A stretch of 64,000 nt of DNA from Castanea sativa (Eukaryota; Streptophyta; Magnoliopsida; Fagales; Fagaceae): NCBI RefSeq assembly GCF_040712315.1, contig NC_134015.1:46890464-46954463 (forward strand), in the 5' to 3' direction. How positions within the stretch are numbered: the stretch's first letter is position 1; the number at the start of each line of letters is the position of its first letter. Of this stretch, positions 49,659-61,482 are shown piece after piece. Under the pieces are notes generated by a model. It had not been told where the DNA came from. It did no database searches and saw only the letters and a program-made list of their open reading frames with translations. Both the position numbers and the translations under genes were made by a program.

Positions 49659-52600
49659 ATGTCTTATCTACTCCTCCTCCTAGCCTTATGTTTGTTTGTA
49701 AATCCTTGTCTTTCCGACCCAAGAGCCACAGAGGCTGCTCTCATATGCTCTAACAAAACTTCCTTACCACAGCGCGATACCTTCAAAAGCAACTTTTTCG
49801 CGGCCATGAAACAATAACCCCTTTGATTGCCACAAAAAGATACGCAGCTGTTGTGAACGGGACTGGTAATACCACAGTTTATGCTTTTGGTGAGTGCATG
49901 AAAGATCTAACTAATATAGACTGTGATCTTTGCTTTGCTCAGTGCCAGAGTCAGATCTTCAAGTGTTTACCACTTCCGAAAGCCACTCGTGGTGCCAGGC
50001 TTTTCAATGATGGGTGTTATCTAAGGTACGATGATTACTATTTCTTCAATGAGACTTTGAGTGTGGAAGACAAGACCGTGTGTGGAGCCCAAAAGTTTAT
50101 TGGGAATGGTTCTGTTTTTAGCGCTAATGTTAATCAGTTAGTGATGAATCTAAGCGTAGAAGCACCTAAGTCTGATGGGTTTTCAGTGGGGTTTGTGACC
50201 AATGAAAATGTCACGGTTTATGGATTGGCTCAGTGTTGGGAATTTGTGAATGGTACTGCTTGTGAGGACTGCTTGGCCAATGCGGTTTCTAAAATTAGTT
50301 CATGTACTCCAAAAGAAGAAGGAAGGGTCTTGAACGCTGGTTGTTATTTGAGGTATTCAACAAAAAAGTTCTATTCCAATTCGACTCAGCCTGTTAGAAA
50401 CAGTAATCAAGGTGAGTTTGGCTCCAATGAATTTTTTCATTTTTTTTGTTCTGTCTTTCCTCCATCGAATCGAATCCAATTACTGTCCTTTTTAGTTGTT
50501 TATAAATTTCAATTAAGATTCTATTCCATTTCCAATGCAGCACAAAGTGACTAAAAAGTGGGATTTGAATTTGCCCATGTTGGCTAATTTTATGCCATCA
50601 AAGGATAAATTGTACTAATGCTTTGTTTTTTGTGTAAAAAATCTCCACAGTACTAAAAATCTCAGCAACATTAATGATTACTTAATTAGATAATTTGGTG
50701 TACTAATTGCTTGACTTCTATTTTGATTAAAGATGGTCACGGAGTAACATGTTAATCAATGTTAGGAAGTAAGTTAGCTATAGCTTTGACTGCAACATCG
50801 TCTGCTTTGACTCTTTTGCTGGTTATTGCAATGGTTGTCTTCATTGTGAGGAAGAATGTCCTAAGGAGGAGGAGAGGTACCTATTTTGATATCTTAGATT
50901 TTGAAAGACTTTGTCTAGACTCTGGACCTAATATATAGCTTGACTTGATATTTCTTTCAGAGAGAAAGCAACTAGGCGCTATGTTGGCCACTGTGAACAA
51001 GTCCAAACTCAATTATAAGTATGAAGTTCTAGAAAAGGCCACAAATTACTTTCACAATTCCAATAAGCTGGGACAAGGAGGATCTGGTTCTGTTTATAAG
51101 GTTATTTCAAGTCTACTTTTTTGACATTTTTAATTTTTGCAAATGAAATTAACTAGGTACATTTCTTTGGGTCAAAGTAGGGAGTTTTGCCAGATGGGCA
51201 GGTTGTTGCCATTAAGAGGCTTTTCTTCAATACCACACAATGGGTGGATCATTTCTTCAATGAAGTCAATTTGATCAGCGACATCCATCACAAAAATCTT
51301 GTAAAGTTGTTGGGATGCAGTATTGCAGGCCCTGAAAGCCTTCTTGTTTATGAATATGTGCCAAATCGAAGCCTCCATGATTACTTTTCTGGTTGTAATT
51401 TAATCTTGAATTACTATTTATGTAAGAAGATAACTCTCATTTAATTTATATGTCTCTTCATTTGGTTCAGCTAAAAGAAAGTTTCAGATACTAAGGTGGG
51501 AGGTGAGGTATAAGATCATATTGGGTATGGCTGAGGGCTTGGCCTATCTCCACGAGGAACTAGAAACGAGAATCACTCATAGAGACGTTAAATTAAGCAA
51601 TATACTGCTTGAAGAGGACTTCACAGCAAAGATTGCAAATTTTGGACTTGCTAGATTATTTCCAGAAGATAAGACACACCTCAGCACTGGCATTGCTGGC
51701 ACACTGTAAGTGCAAGACAATCTTTGGTTATCTTTCTTGGTCCATAATATCCTTTATCATTCCTGTGATTAATGTCCTCTTCATGTGGGAAAAATTCTTG
51801 TGTCTTGGTACTTCAAGTTCAAGGTTTATCCTAGTTATTTCTTTTATGTAACATTAACAGATATTTCATCATTACACTATGTCTCAGTGCATTTTAAAGG
51901 ATGTTTAGATGAACACCTCCAATCTGTGTTAGCTAACTACTCTCTTGGTGCCATTGTTACGAAGTGTTTCATATAATGTATTGAACCAGGGGAAAATTGA
52001 TCCAAAGTTGATATTCTCATGATAAACATGTAATTGTTGATTGTGTTATTTAATTATATGTTAGGTACATACTAAGAAACATTAGTATTTCTAGGATAAA
52101 TTTTAGTATTATTTTCAAGTTCTTTTTGTTAATTGGAAATTATCACCACAGGGAAAAAGACAATACTAGTAAAGTATCAATTCCTTTTCCTTTTGTTCTA
52201 TTCACACATTGACATTCCACGCTTACAGCTTTACAGTATATAGTGTAATATCTCTGCTTACATATACATCTCTTATCTGGCATTAACCATATTTGCATTT
52301 GTAGAGGTTACCTGGCTCCAGAGTATGTTCTTCGCGGCAAATTGACTGAGAAAGCAGTTGTTTACAGTTTTGGGGTTCTTGTAATTGAAGTTGTATCTAG
52401 AAAGAGGAACAATACCTTCTCTCAATATTCATATACCATCCTACAAATGGTAAATCTTTTTCCTTTGGCATTTCTGCTAATTTAGGCTTCAATGACAAGT
52501 AATCCTGCACTAATTTCATGCCAGGAAACCTAACAAAACCTTCTTACTTTTTATATTTTTTAAAGGTCTGGAACCTTTATGGAATAGGTAGGGTATGTGA

Positions 52601-52782
52601 AGCTATTGATCCAGCCTTAGAGGGTCAGTTCCAAGAAGCGAAGGCATCTTGATTACTTCAAATTGGGCTACTATGTGTACAAGCCTCTGCAGAGCTGCGA
52701 CCATTAATGTCAACGGTAGTGAAAATGTTATCTGATAATCATGAAATTCCTCAGCCAACACATCCACCGTTTCTCAATTCCA
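49659..52782 (+). pseudogene. CRK: CRK-C: cysteine-rich receptor-like kinase pseudogene
   Basis: Third paralogue, closest to CRK-B. Exon equivalents: 49659-50411, 50766-50876, 50961-51100, 51181-51391, 51471-51705, 52305-52449, 52566 onward. Exon 1 is 10 bp shorter than in CRK-B: 9 bp in the signal-peptide Leu run, plus one base lost in GCGGCCATGAAAC (near 49808). That shifts the frame before both DUF26 domains, so a stop follows two codons later. The kinase DFG Asp is Asn ([10 protein letters not shown], exon 5), removing the Mg-binding residue. Exon 6 has VSRKR for VSGKR, and CGA became TGA at 52650-52652 in exon 7. Homology ends near 52782, where 3' flank is joined by deletion. No full receptor can be made; transcripts may still occur. 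Confidence 0.92.
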
Positions 52783-52898
52783 CCATTACATAGTGTAATT
52801 ATGATGCCCCAAATTGACATTGAATTAGTTGACTATATGTTTTGTGGGTGTGTATTTAGTCCCAAATTTGACATATATCTAGTTGATATGAAATTCAG

Positions 52899-53301
52899 GA
52901 GAAATTACATTTTATACCCTGATTACATTTTGCATCCTAAACTTTTCAAATGCATGTTTTGCACCATAAACTATAATCGTTATTACACTTTGCACCCAGA
53001 CATCAAGTTTCCTGTTAACCTGGATGGAAAAATATGGCACCATGTGAAAAGACCTAATTTTTCATCTTCTTAATTATTTAAAGACAAAAGATAAATTACA
53101 TTTTTTCACTTTAAACTATAATCTTGATTACACTTTGCACCCAAAACTTTGAATTTTCGTCCAAGTTAACAGCAAACTTAATGTCAGGATGTAAAGTGTA
53201 ACAATGGTCATAGTTTATGGTGCAATACATGCATTCAAAAAGCTTATTGTGCAAAGTGTAATATAGGGTATAGTTTATAGTTATAAAGTGTAATTTCCAC
53301 T
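52899..53301. mobile_element. Foldback MULE-like MITE after CRK-C
   Basis: Counterpart of the insert at 45422 with the same arms (GAAATTACATTTTATACC; inverted right end AGTGGAAATTACACTTTATA). It sits at the same site, with GAAATTCAG and GAAATTTAT flanking. It is 403 bp and slightly diverged. Confidence 0.7.
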
Positions 53302-53316
53302 GAAATTTATAAATAA

Positions 53317-53874
53317 CAAGTCCTGAAACTGCATGTTGCGCGTGACAATTTTTTAGGGTCGTCTCGTTAAATTTATTTTTTGCAATTTGGATTAATTTAA
53401 TAAAAAGTAATGTATTTCATAATCGTATTTTCATGTATTATAGGAACAGTAAAAAAATGTAATATATATATATATATATGTATATTATTTATGTAGTACC
53501 AAAATTAAAACAGTACAATTTTTCTCACAAATTCAAAAGGCAAGTAAGCAAAAATGTTCATCTTTTAATAAAATTTATTTATAACATTTTGAGTATCATT
53601 TAAAAGTATATAAAATTTGGAAAATATTCTTTTAGTTTTAAAGAAACTTTCTCAAACCTATTTTGTTCTACTCTAAAATCCAAAACACCAACAAACGCAA
53701 CTAAAAAATTAATAAAACTTAACAATACAATTGGACCAATTACGAAATAAATTTGTTATTGATAATCTATTGAGGTTATTTTATTTACAGAAATTTCGAT
53801 TTCGACACCAAAAAGAATATCAAATAAAAAATTATTAGCAAAATCTTTGAATTAAGTTTCTATATATGCATTGT

Positions 53875-53942
<68 letters not shown>

Positions 53943-54921
53943 TGCAACAGCTTAAATATGTCACTCATACTAACCTTTGTTTTTTTTCCACCTAAAAGGA
54001 TTAAAAAATAAACAACTAATTATTAACTTGCAAAACAACTAATGGATCACTGAAAAAATTAAATTTTAACTTGCAAAACAACTAATTATTAACCCAAATC
54101 AAATCAAACTAATGGGATAAAGAAAAAGAATTTATGATCGGGAATTGGAATACTAAAATATCTAAATATTCATAAAAATCGATATAAATATACCAAAAAA
54201 ATAAACAAATAGAATTTGACAATTAAATGGACAATAACAAGAAGAATCATTAGTTGAAAAAATATATAAAAAAGTGGTTGAAAAAAAATTTAAAAATCCA
54301 CCAAAAGAGAAGCTAAATTGGAGAGAGAGAAAGAGAGAGAGAGAGAGTGTATTGAGCTTTTTTTTGTCGTGGACAACTTGGAAGGAATAAGGGAGAGGTG
54401 GAAATGAAGTAAGAAAAAATTTATATGAAAATTAGAATGGAAGAGGAATGGTTGAGCTAGATGACAGGTTGCACAAAGTGAATTTGTAGAATTTAAAAAG
54501 GTATAAAGGAAAAGGTTTAAAAATCTATTAAGGGAATCAAATGAAATTTTTAAAAAGACAATAATTAGAGGAGATGAAAGATTGAACTAAAAATACGATG
54601 ATTGAAGAAGATGAAAAGTTGAACGAATAAGAAATTACAAAAAAGAAGAAAACAAAATAGAATAAGAAAGGATGCTAAAGAAAATGTTTAAAACTCTATT
54701 AAGGGAGTCAAATGAAATTTTTAAAAAGACAATGATTGGAGGAGATGAGAGATTGAATTAAAAAGACAATGATTGAAGAAGATGAAAAGTAAGAAGATGA
54801 AAAGTTGAACAAATAAAAAATTACAAAAAAACAATAAAATAAGATAGGATGCTAAAGATGTGGTGCAAAAAGAGTTTTGTAAAATTTATTGCAAAACTTC
54901 CATTATTATATATAGTATAGA
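53317..54921 (-). mobile_element. Helitron-like element, about 1.6 kb
   Basis: On the minus strand it starts TCTATACTATATATAATAAT after A, and its 3' end is GTCACGCGCAACATGCAG... ending near CTTG (plus 53317-53320), one base from the Helitron CTAG/CTRR rule. Terminal style matches the Helitron at 18654-20066. The interior holds an (AAT)n run (53880-53942) and a partial tandem duplication of about 175 bp (54507 and 54680, AAATGAAATTTTTAAAAAGA). No Rep/helicase was found. Confidence 0.55.
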
Positions 54922-56189
54922 TATGTATAGATATATTTTTTTTTGGGTTTTTGGTTCTACATTGATTTCATTATTTACTTATAAACATCTAAACTAAAGT
55001 AGATGAATATGTAAAGGTAGGGTTATGTGTAAAGTTAAAACCGCCCACGATAAATGTGTAATTTTGCGATTTCCAACTATATTGTGTTCGCTTTAATTCC
55101 GTGCCAAATTTAAGTGTAATTTCTTTAATCATTTTTCCCTTTATGTATGTGGGTTTATATGTAAGGGATGAGTGTGAGAGATCGGTGAAGAATCAAGCTT
55201 CAAGAGTTGAGTCTATGGTTTTCGCGACTGATTCGCGAGTAACTCGTGAAAAGCAACTCGCAAAAAGGCCACATGTGGAGCACATGACTAGAAGACGAAG
55301 AGTCGTGCTAGAATGTCATTTTCGCGGCTGCCTCGTGAGAAGGGCCAACTAGCGAAAAACTAGCGAAAGTCTCTGTTTGGAAAAAATTTGTGTTTATTTT
55401 ACCAAGTTTTTACCCACACTATATATACCCTCATTACCCACAAATTATAAAGATTGCTTTTCAGAGAGAAAACCCTAGAAAATACACTTGAGAGTCAGAG
55501 ATTGTTATACCCACAATCATCTACACATTTCCATGTGGTTTTCCTTAACTCCTACCTCTCCATCTCTAGATCTTTGAGAGGTTGCTAGCCCAAACACTTA
55601 CCACACCCATTTTGAGTGTAAAGTGAGATTTTAGTGTTGCTAGGAAGTATTAGAAGGAGCCATTCATTGGCGGATGCAATCGGGCTGAATTGCGGGATCT
55701 GGAAAGATAGAGAAGATAAGACTCCAAGAAGTCAGTTGGTAGCAGGAGCTTGGAGGGCTCAAGTACATGCGGTAGACTAGGCTTGGATGATCATTTGTTA
55801 TTCATGTACTCCAACTTTATTCTCTAGTAGATCAATTTCGACTTAGAGGGTCGAGGAGAGGTTTTTCACCAAGTTCTTCAATTTCCTCTTCAATAACACG
55901 TCTCGGTGTTATCTTGTGTTTGCATCTCTATTCCCTACTCTTTAAGCGTTCATTTTATTGTTAATGATAGATGAATATGGCTTAGGGTAGTGTTATCGGT
56001 TCATTGCGCTTATTTACTCTTGTTCCGCACTTAGTCTAAGTTAGAGTAAAAGCAATCTAGCAATAATTTTTAATTGGGGTCTGAACAAGCTCTTGTATTT
56101 TAAAAATAATGATTATGTGACCAATAATGTGGCGAATGAAGTGGCGCAACAAGAGTTTAATAACAATAAATATAACGCTTTAGCTTTTA

Positions 56190-56230
<41 letters not shown>

Positions 56231-56360
56231 TACAAGGAAGAGCATCAATTGTGACCAAATTAGTCCTTGTTGTTTATACTTTATAGCGTAAATGTGACTA
56301 GAGTCAAATTATTTTTTCTCTAAAATTTAGTTAGCCTTGCTTTATTATTGTTATTTTGGT
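54922..56360. other. Intergenic DNA with an LTR-like segment (about 55140-56100)
   Basis: The segment from GGGATGAGTGTGAGAGATCG to TGAACAAGCTCTTGTATTTT is less AT-rich than its surroundings. It includes TCGCGAGTAACTCGTGAAAA and TATATATACCCTCATTACCC (TATA-like at 55420) and looks like a retrotransposon LTR with promoter. I could not find paired TG/CA ends with a TSD. The 83-codon ORF at 55101 shows no known domain. Confidence 0.4.
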
Positions 56361-56368
56361 ATGCTCAA

Positions 56369-57073
56369 CATGGTTTTGAAACCCAGACCGTTCATTGAAC
56401 CGTGATAGGGAGAGGTTTAAGGTTTTTGAGGTCAAACCATGATGACGTCATAATTAATTTAATAATTATTTTAAATATATGTAAAAATATTAAATTAATA
56501 AAAATAGAAAAATTAACCTTCAGGTTATAAACTTACCTTCGGTATTTTTCTCACATTAACCAATAAAATCCACAAATGTATGCCATAAATCAAAAATGCA
56601 AAATCAAACAGCTCCTAAGAATCTTTTTTTTGCTATTACATTTTCACAGCAACCAAACAAAAAGGAACACAACAGAGCTTCAAACCCCTAAATTTACACA
56701 TGAACTATGCTATGAATCATTCACAAAATGTGTTAGAGAAAAAACAGCTCCTAGAATTGAAATCAGTCTATAAAACCAGAAACTCCTCACGAAATAAGTC
56801 TATAAAACCTTGCTCAATCCAACAATTCCTCACTAAAATTCAACAATTCTCCACCAAAAACCAAAACCAAAGAAAACCCTTTTCTTTTATAAAGTTTAGG
56901 CATGTTTCATAAACAAAATTATTTTGTTTTCAATGAAATGAAGTTTACATAATAAGCACACAACATTGATAGAAACACAGACTGAAAAATAAATTACATT
57001 TTTTAAAAAATTCTCATTAATTTTCTACTCAACCAAACAGAGCATTAAAGCGAATCTTCACTATCAAAAGACA

Positions 57074-57129
<56 letters not shown>

Positions 57130-57655
57130 GCTTACTAGAACCCTTTGTTGATGGAGGTGCTTAAAGATCTGAGGCTGAGGTCCGCGGTGGCCCGACGACG
57201 ACGAGGGAGAGAGGCAGAGATGTAATGAGAGTGATTGAGAGAGTGAGGCGAGGGCGATCTAGGCTGAGGATGTGGTGGCCGATGGCAATGAGGGAGAAAG
57301 GCAGAGATGAGAGATATGATGAAAGTGAAAGAAAGGCAGAGAGCTCAGAGCGTGAGAGAGTGAGGCGAGGTTTGTGTTTTGTTTGAGAGAGTGATCCTTG
57401 CCAAAATGACGTTGTAGCCGTATAGGAAAAAAAGAAGAAGTCCAAAACAGTGTTGTTTAAGGCTTGAAAAACTAGACCCGTGTGAACTGCCTAAACCGGT
57501 CACGGTTCACAGAACCAAGCAGTCGGACCGTAGTCCGTACGGGTCACTGCTTTTTTTGCATGGAATGGTTCTTCATGTTAAACAGACCGCAAAAATGGCC
57601 GGTTTGAGGTTTTCCTGGTCAGACCATACAGTTCGATCCGGGTTTCAAAACCATG
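56369..57655. mobile_element. hAT-like TIR element, 1287 bp, perfect 8-bp TSD
   Basis: The ends CATGGTTTTGAAACCC are perfect 16-bp inverted repeats, and similarity continues inward (AGACCGTTCATTGAACCG on the left, GATCGAACTGTATGG inverted on the right). ATGCTCAA flanks both sides (56361-56368, 57656-57663). The interior contains an (AC)n run at 57082-57126 and a GA-rich tract. The apparent ORFs at 56576-56912 and 57161-57445 show no transposase motifs, so the element is non-autonomous. Confidence 0.8.
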
Positions 57656-57814
57656 ATGCTCAATTTGTTTTGACCAAAAAAAAAAATGTTATCTACATTT
57701 TCTAGTATAAAATTATATGCAAGTATTGTGCTATTAATTTCCTTCTAACTTAACAATGAAACAAACATTGGGGTTCAACGTGTTATAAGTGTGATAGTTT
57801 AGGGTGCAATGTGT

Positions 57815-58690
57815 GCATAAGAATAGTTTATTATGTAAAATGTAACCTAGTGTATAGTTTAGGGTGATAAAGTGTAATTTTCCATATCTGTTGGAAATTT
57901 GGCAGTTTATCACCAAAAAATGCCAATTTTCCATACGGACCAGAAGTTGTTAAAAAAAAAAGATTTAAATAGATAAAAAAATATAAATATTTTTAAAAAG
58001 AATAAATGGAAGTTCTTGGAGATTTTAAACCATTGATGTGTACTCTTAGAGGTGGCTTGATGCAAATGGGGGCCTTAGGCGAAAGCTAATTTGAGACTTT
58101 TTATATATTTAAATATGGCTTTTTTTGAGAAATTTTTTTTTTAATATTACTTAAATTCTATTATCTTATTTTAGATACAAAATTACTAATTAACCATGTA
58201 AAAAAAAATTTCTTCAAAAAATCTATTGATAAAAAAAATTGACAAAACTATGTGCATAAGAATAGTTTATTATGTAAAATGTAATCTAGTGTATAGTTTA
58301 GGGTGATAAAGTGCAATTTTGTCATATCTGCTAGACATTTGGTAGTTTATCACCAAAAAATGCCAATTTGCCATGTGGACCAGAAGTTGTTTAAAAAAAA
58401 TATTTAAATGGATAAAAATATAAATATTTTTTTAAAAAATAAATGGAAGTTCTTGGAGATTTTATACCATTGATGTGTACTCTTGGAGGTGGCTTAATGC
58501 ATATGGGGGCCTTAGGCGAAAGCTAATTTAAGACTTTTATATATTTAAATATGACTATTTTTTGAAAAATAAATTTTAATATTACTTAAATTCTATTATC
58601 TAGTATTAAATGCAAAATTACTAATTAACCATGTAGAATTTTTTTTTCTTCAAAAAATCTATTGATAAAAAAATTGACAAAACTTTTCAC
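57815..58690. repeat. 437-bp tandem duplication across a hAT end
   Basis: The text from GTGCATAAGAATAGTTTATT through TGCCAATTT, AATGGAAGTTCTTGGAGATT and GGGGGCCTTAGGCGAAAGCT to ATTGACAAAAC occurs twice with a 437-bp offset (for example TGTACTCT at 58039 and 58476). The units are roughly 93-95% alike by eye. The first unit therefore includes a duplicated hAT terminus. Confidence 0.85.
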
Positions 58691-59156
58691 AGTTGTTAAT
58701 GTGGTAGATTGATGGTGATAAGTGAAAATGTGATGTTAATGGTGGATGTAGATGAAAACTAGTAAAAGTTTGTCAACTCAACTGTTGTGGAAAATATTAT
58801 GACATTCTTTGTGTATTGCTCTTTGTTTTGTGAAAATTAAGTGCTACATTCACAGTATTTTCATAACAAATCTTAAGTATTAAGTTGTAATTGGTTCTAA
58901 TTTGAACCTACCACTAAAATTACTTCCCCCCCCTCTCCCCAATAACAGCTAATAACAACTTATCACTTAGAATTTGTTGTGAAAAATGTTGTGGATGTAA
59001 CATTTTTCTCCCTCTTTTTTCTTGTTTTTCAATTGATGAAATATATTATTTTATTTATTGGCTAAAATGTCTCTATTGGTTAAAATTTAAGAGCCTTTTT
59101 CTACATGGGGGCCTTAGGCGACTGCCTCATTCGCTTATGTAGTAGAGTCAACCCTG
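58484..59156. mobile_element. hAT-like element, about 670 bp, near-perfect 8-bp TSD
   Basis: The left end TGGAGGTGGCTTAATGC and the right end, inverted, CAGGGTTGACTCTACTAC are degenerate hAT-type TIRs. Subterminal GGGGGCCTTAGGCGA occurs inside both ends. TGTACTCT (58476-58483) and CGTACTCT (59157-59164) flank it. A second copy of the left end lies at 58047 because of the local tandem duplication. No coding sequence. Confidence 0.65.
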
Positions 59157-59164
59157 CGTACTCT

Positions 59165-60382
59165 TTTAATCAACTACACTAATTATCAAACTAAATCAAC
59201 TACTACTAATTAAAAAGAAACCCTAAACTAATCTCATATAGGGATGACAATGGGGCAAGTTTGGGCCGAAGGAAAGGGTCTTCACCCCCGCCCCACATGG
59301 TTTTGTTTGACTTCATCCCTGCCCCATCCCGCATGATAGGAAAATTGTTTTTGTCCCATCCCTACCCCTTGGGGCCCTGCGAAGCCTTGCCTCACCACGT
59401 AAAACTCTACTTTTTGTTAATTTACTCTACAACTATTACAATTTTTTTTAATAAAACCTATTTCATTATTAAAAATATACTTGAAATTTAAAGCTAAATT
59501 TATCACATCAAATAAAAATATTTTTTAGCAAAACTGAATAATATTATCCAAGTGTTTAACAAGACAATATCATAGCAAAAACAAAAATCTCATAATATTA
59601 AAAATAACAAAATAGAGACAGAAAGCTACGTAAAGAATAAAATAAGCTAATATTGATATGTTTGTTTAATAAGCAGGGTTTTAGGATATGAAAATTTTAC
59701 AATTATAACATTTATCAATGCGAGGCAGAGTGAGGAAATGAGTCTAAAAAGTCTTAAACCCATCTCTACCCCTCCCTGTAGTACGGGGTTAAAATCTCAC
59801 TTCATCCTTGCCCCATTACCTTTATCACATGACCACACGCAACTCTGAATCCACAAACTCTTCTATTTGTATGTGTCGCACACAAACACTCACGTTTGTG
59901 ACATTGAGATCCCACTCAAAGTTTTAGATCATCAACAGTTGTTATCTCCACTAGTTCTTGAATATGGATCTTTTTCTCAGTAGAGGCTTGTTGAGTTAGA
60001 AGGTTACAAAACCTCACAATTCTCACAGGAATAACTTACAAGTCTTCCAAGAACTTCTTAAATGTATTTAGGGTTTCTCTTTTATACATGGTAGTGTTGG
60101 ACACAAACTCTAAACGTTTTTGTAGGCTTTGGGCCTGATTTAAATTCTGCAGAATAGGATTCTCGATCGGTCAAACCTTGCAGATTTTGAATTCTTCTTT
60201 CTGCAGCTTAACTATTCTTGAATCTTGACTTGAACCAACATGAGCAATGTCTAACATTGTTCTAAGACTTAAAAATCTTAAATTAGACATGTTTAAATTC
60301 TCAGCTTGCCAACCTACATAAAATTAGAACTTAAAACACTTATTCCTAAATATTTAAAAACCTAACATAATCTATTGAAAAC
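59165..60382. other. Intergenic DNA: possible MITE and a reverse LTR fragment
   Basis: At about 59243-59826 the ends GACAATGGGGCAAGT and, inverted, GGTAATGGGGCAAGG suggest a small TIR element whose TSD I could not find. From about 59870 to 60370 the minus strand resembles the solo LTR at 20568 (TGTTAGGTTTTTAAAT near 60368, plus ATCGATC/CGATCGGTC-type text). No gene. Confidence 0.4.
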
Positions 60383-60387
60383 ATAGT

Positions 60388-61155
60388 TGTAAGTGCACAA
60401 TTTGTACCTAGACCCAAAAACAAGTGATGGGCTCAGGCTCAAAGAGCCTTATACAATGAAATTTGTAGAGTATGGGTTTGAAACCTAGGTTTGGGATATT
60501 GGAAAGTTGATCGGCAGGCTAGAATGCCGCTGTCTATGCAAGTAGTAGATGGACATAACAAAAAAGAAGCTCCTCGGACGTAAGCCGAGGACAATTTATA
60601 TAGTATTTCCTTTTCTAAGCAAAAGATTACAATTCTTAGTTTTTTAGCTAAGAAGAAGGTCCCCCTTTTCTCTCCTCTCTCGTCTTCTTATATACTTCTT
60701 CTTCTTCTCTGTTTCATCCACGTGTCGCACAAATCTTCCTATTAGATACTTGTCCCATCCACCACCTTCTTGAAGTCTTCAAATAATAGCAGGAAGGCTG
60801 AATTCTACTGTTCAGAGGTCATTTCTTCATTAATGCTGCCAGGGAGGTAGATGCAGGGCCTTTAATGTGGTGGTAGCAGCTTTTTCCTCAGATATTTCTC
60901 ACACATTCCTGCTTCTAAAGGGTGCTTGGATCACACTTTTACCCACCAGTTCTTCCAGAATTCTGCCTCTAACCCATTTAGCAAGTCCCAGGGCTTTTGC
61001 TGGGCCTATCCGAGGAAATACTCCTCATTGGACAACTCCTCGGACCACTATAGTGCAGACTGACCTGTGGGCCTAGAGACCCTGATCAAACAGACTTGTA
61101 TCAACCAATCAGGTCCAAAGTCCAAACGTTTGTTCAAACACTTTTACCCCCCACA
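60388..61155 (-). mobile_element. Solo LTR (768 bp) of a Tat-related Ty3 family
   Basis: Read on the minus strand it begins TGTGGGGGGTAAAAGTG and ends TTGTGCACTTACA, and it shares TTTGTAGAGTATGGGTTTGA-like and CCTGAGCCCAT-type text with the LTRs at 27518 and 37777. A perfect ATAGT duplication flanks it (60383-60387, 61156-61160). It belongs to a related but distinct family. It sits inside or next to an older LTR fragment. Confidence 0.85.
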
Positions 61156-61160
61156 ATAGT

Positions 61161-61474
61161 AAAACTCAATTGAGCATGAAAAAAAATAATATAAAGACAA
61201 GAATTTGAAAGTGATTTGGCTAAGAAATCCTACATCCACTGAGATCCATTTGATTTGTTTATTCTGCTATATCGTCCTCTGATACTTTTTTTTGTTTATA
61301 TAAACTGCTTTAGAAAATTGGATCCCTATTCCCTACAGACCCAATTTGCATTGATGAATATAGGCTTTAGCTCCCTTGTGTTTTTGCTTTGCAAATCACA
61401 TGGAGTTGAATTTTCTGTCTTGGTTGGTGAAGTATATATATCTATATCAATTTAGTCACTATGTTGAAGAAAGT
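61161..61474. other. Intergenic DNA without recognisable feature
   Basis: The stretch joins the solo LTR to the hAT element at 61483. The 66-codon ORF at 61255-61455 is hydrophobic, starts without context and resembles no protein I know. Confidence 0.4.
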
Positions 61475-61482
61475 GGCGTATG

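Noticed and set aside
55101..55352. 83-codon plus-strand ORF with many Arg
   Set aside because: It falls inside an LTR-like segment and shows no family resemblance; its start follows no clear context.
57161..57445. 94-codon minus-strand ORF rich in Ser and Leu
   Set aside because: It lies in a GA-rich tract of a hAT-like element and has no recognisable domain.
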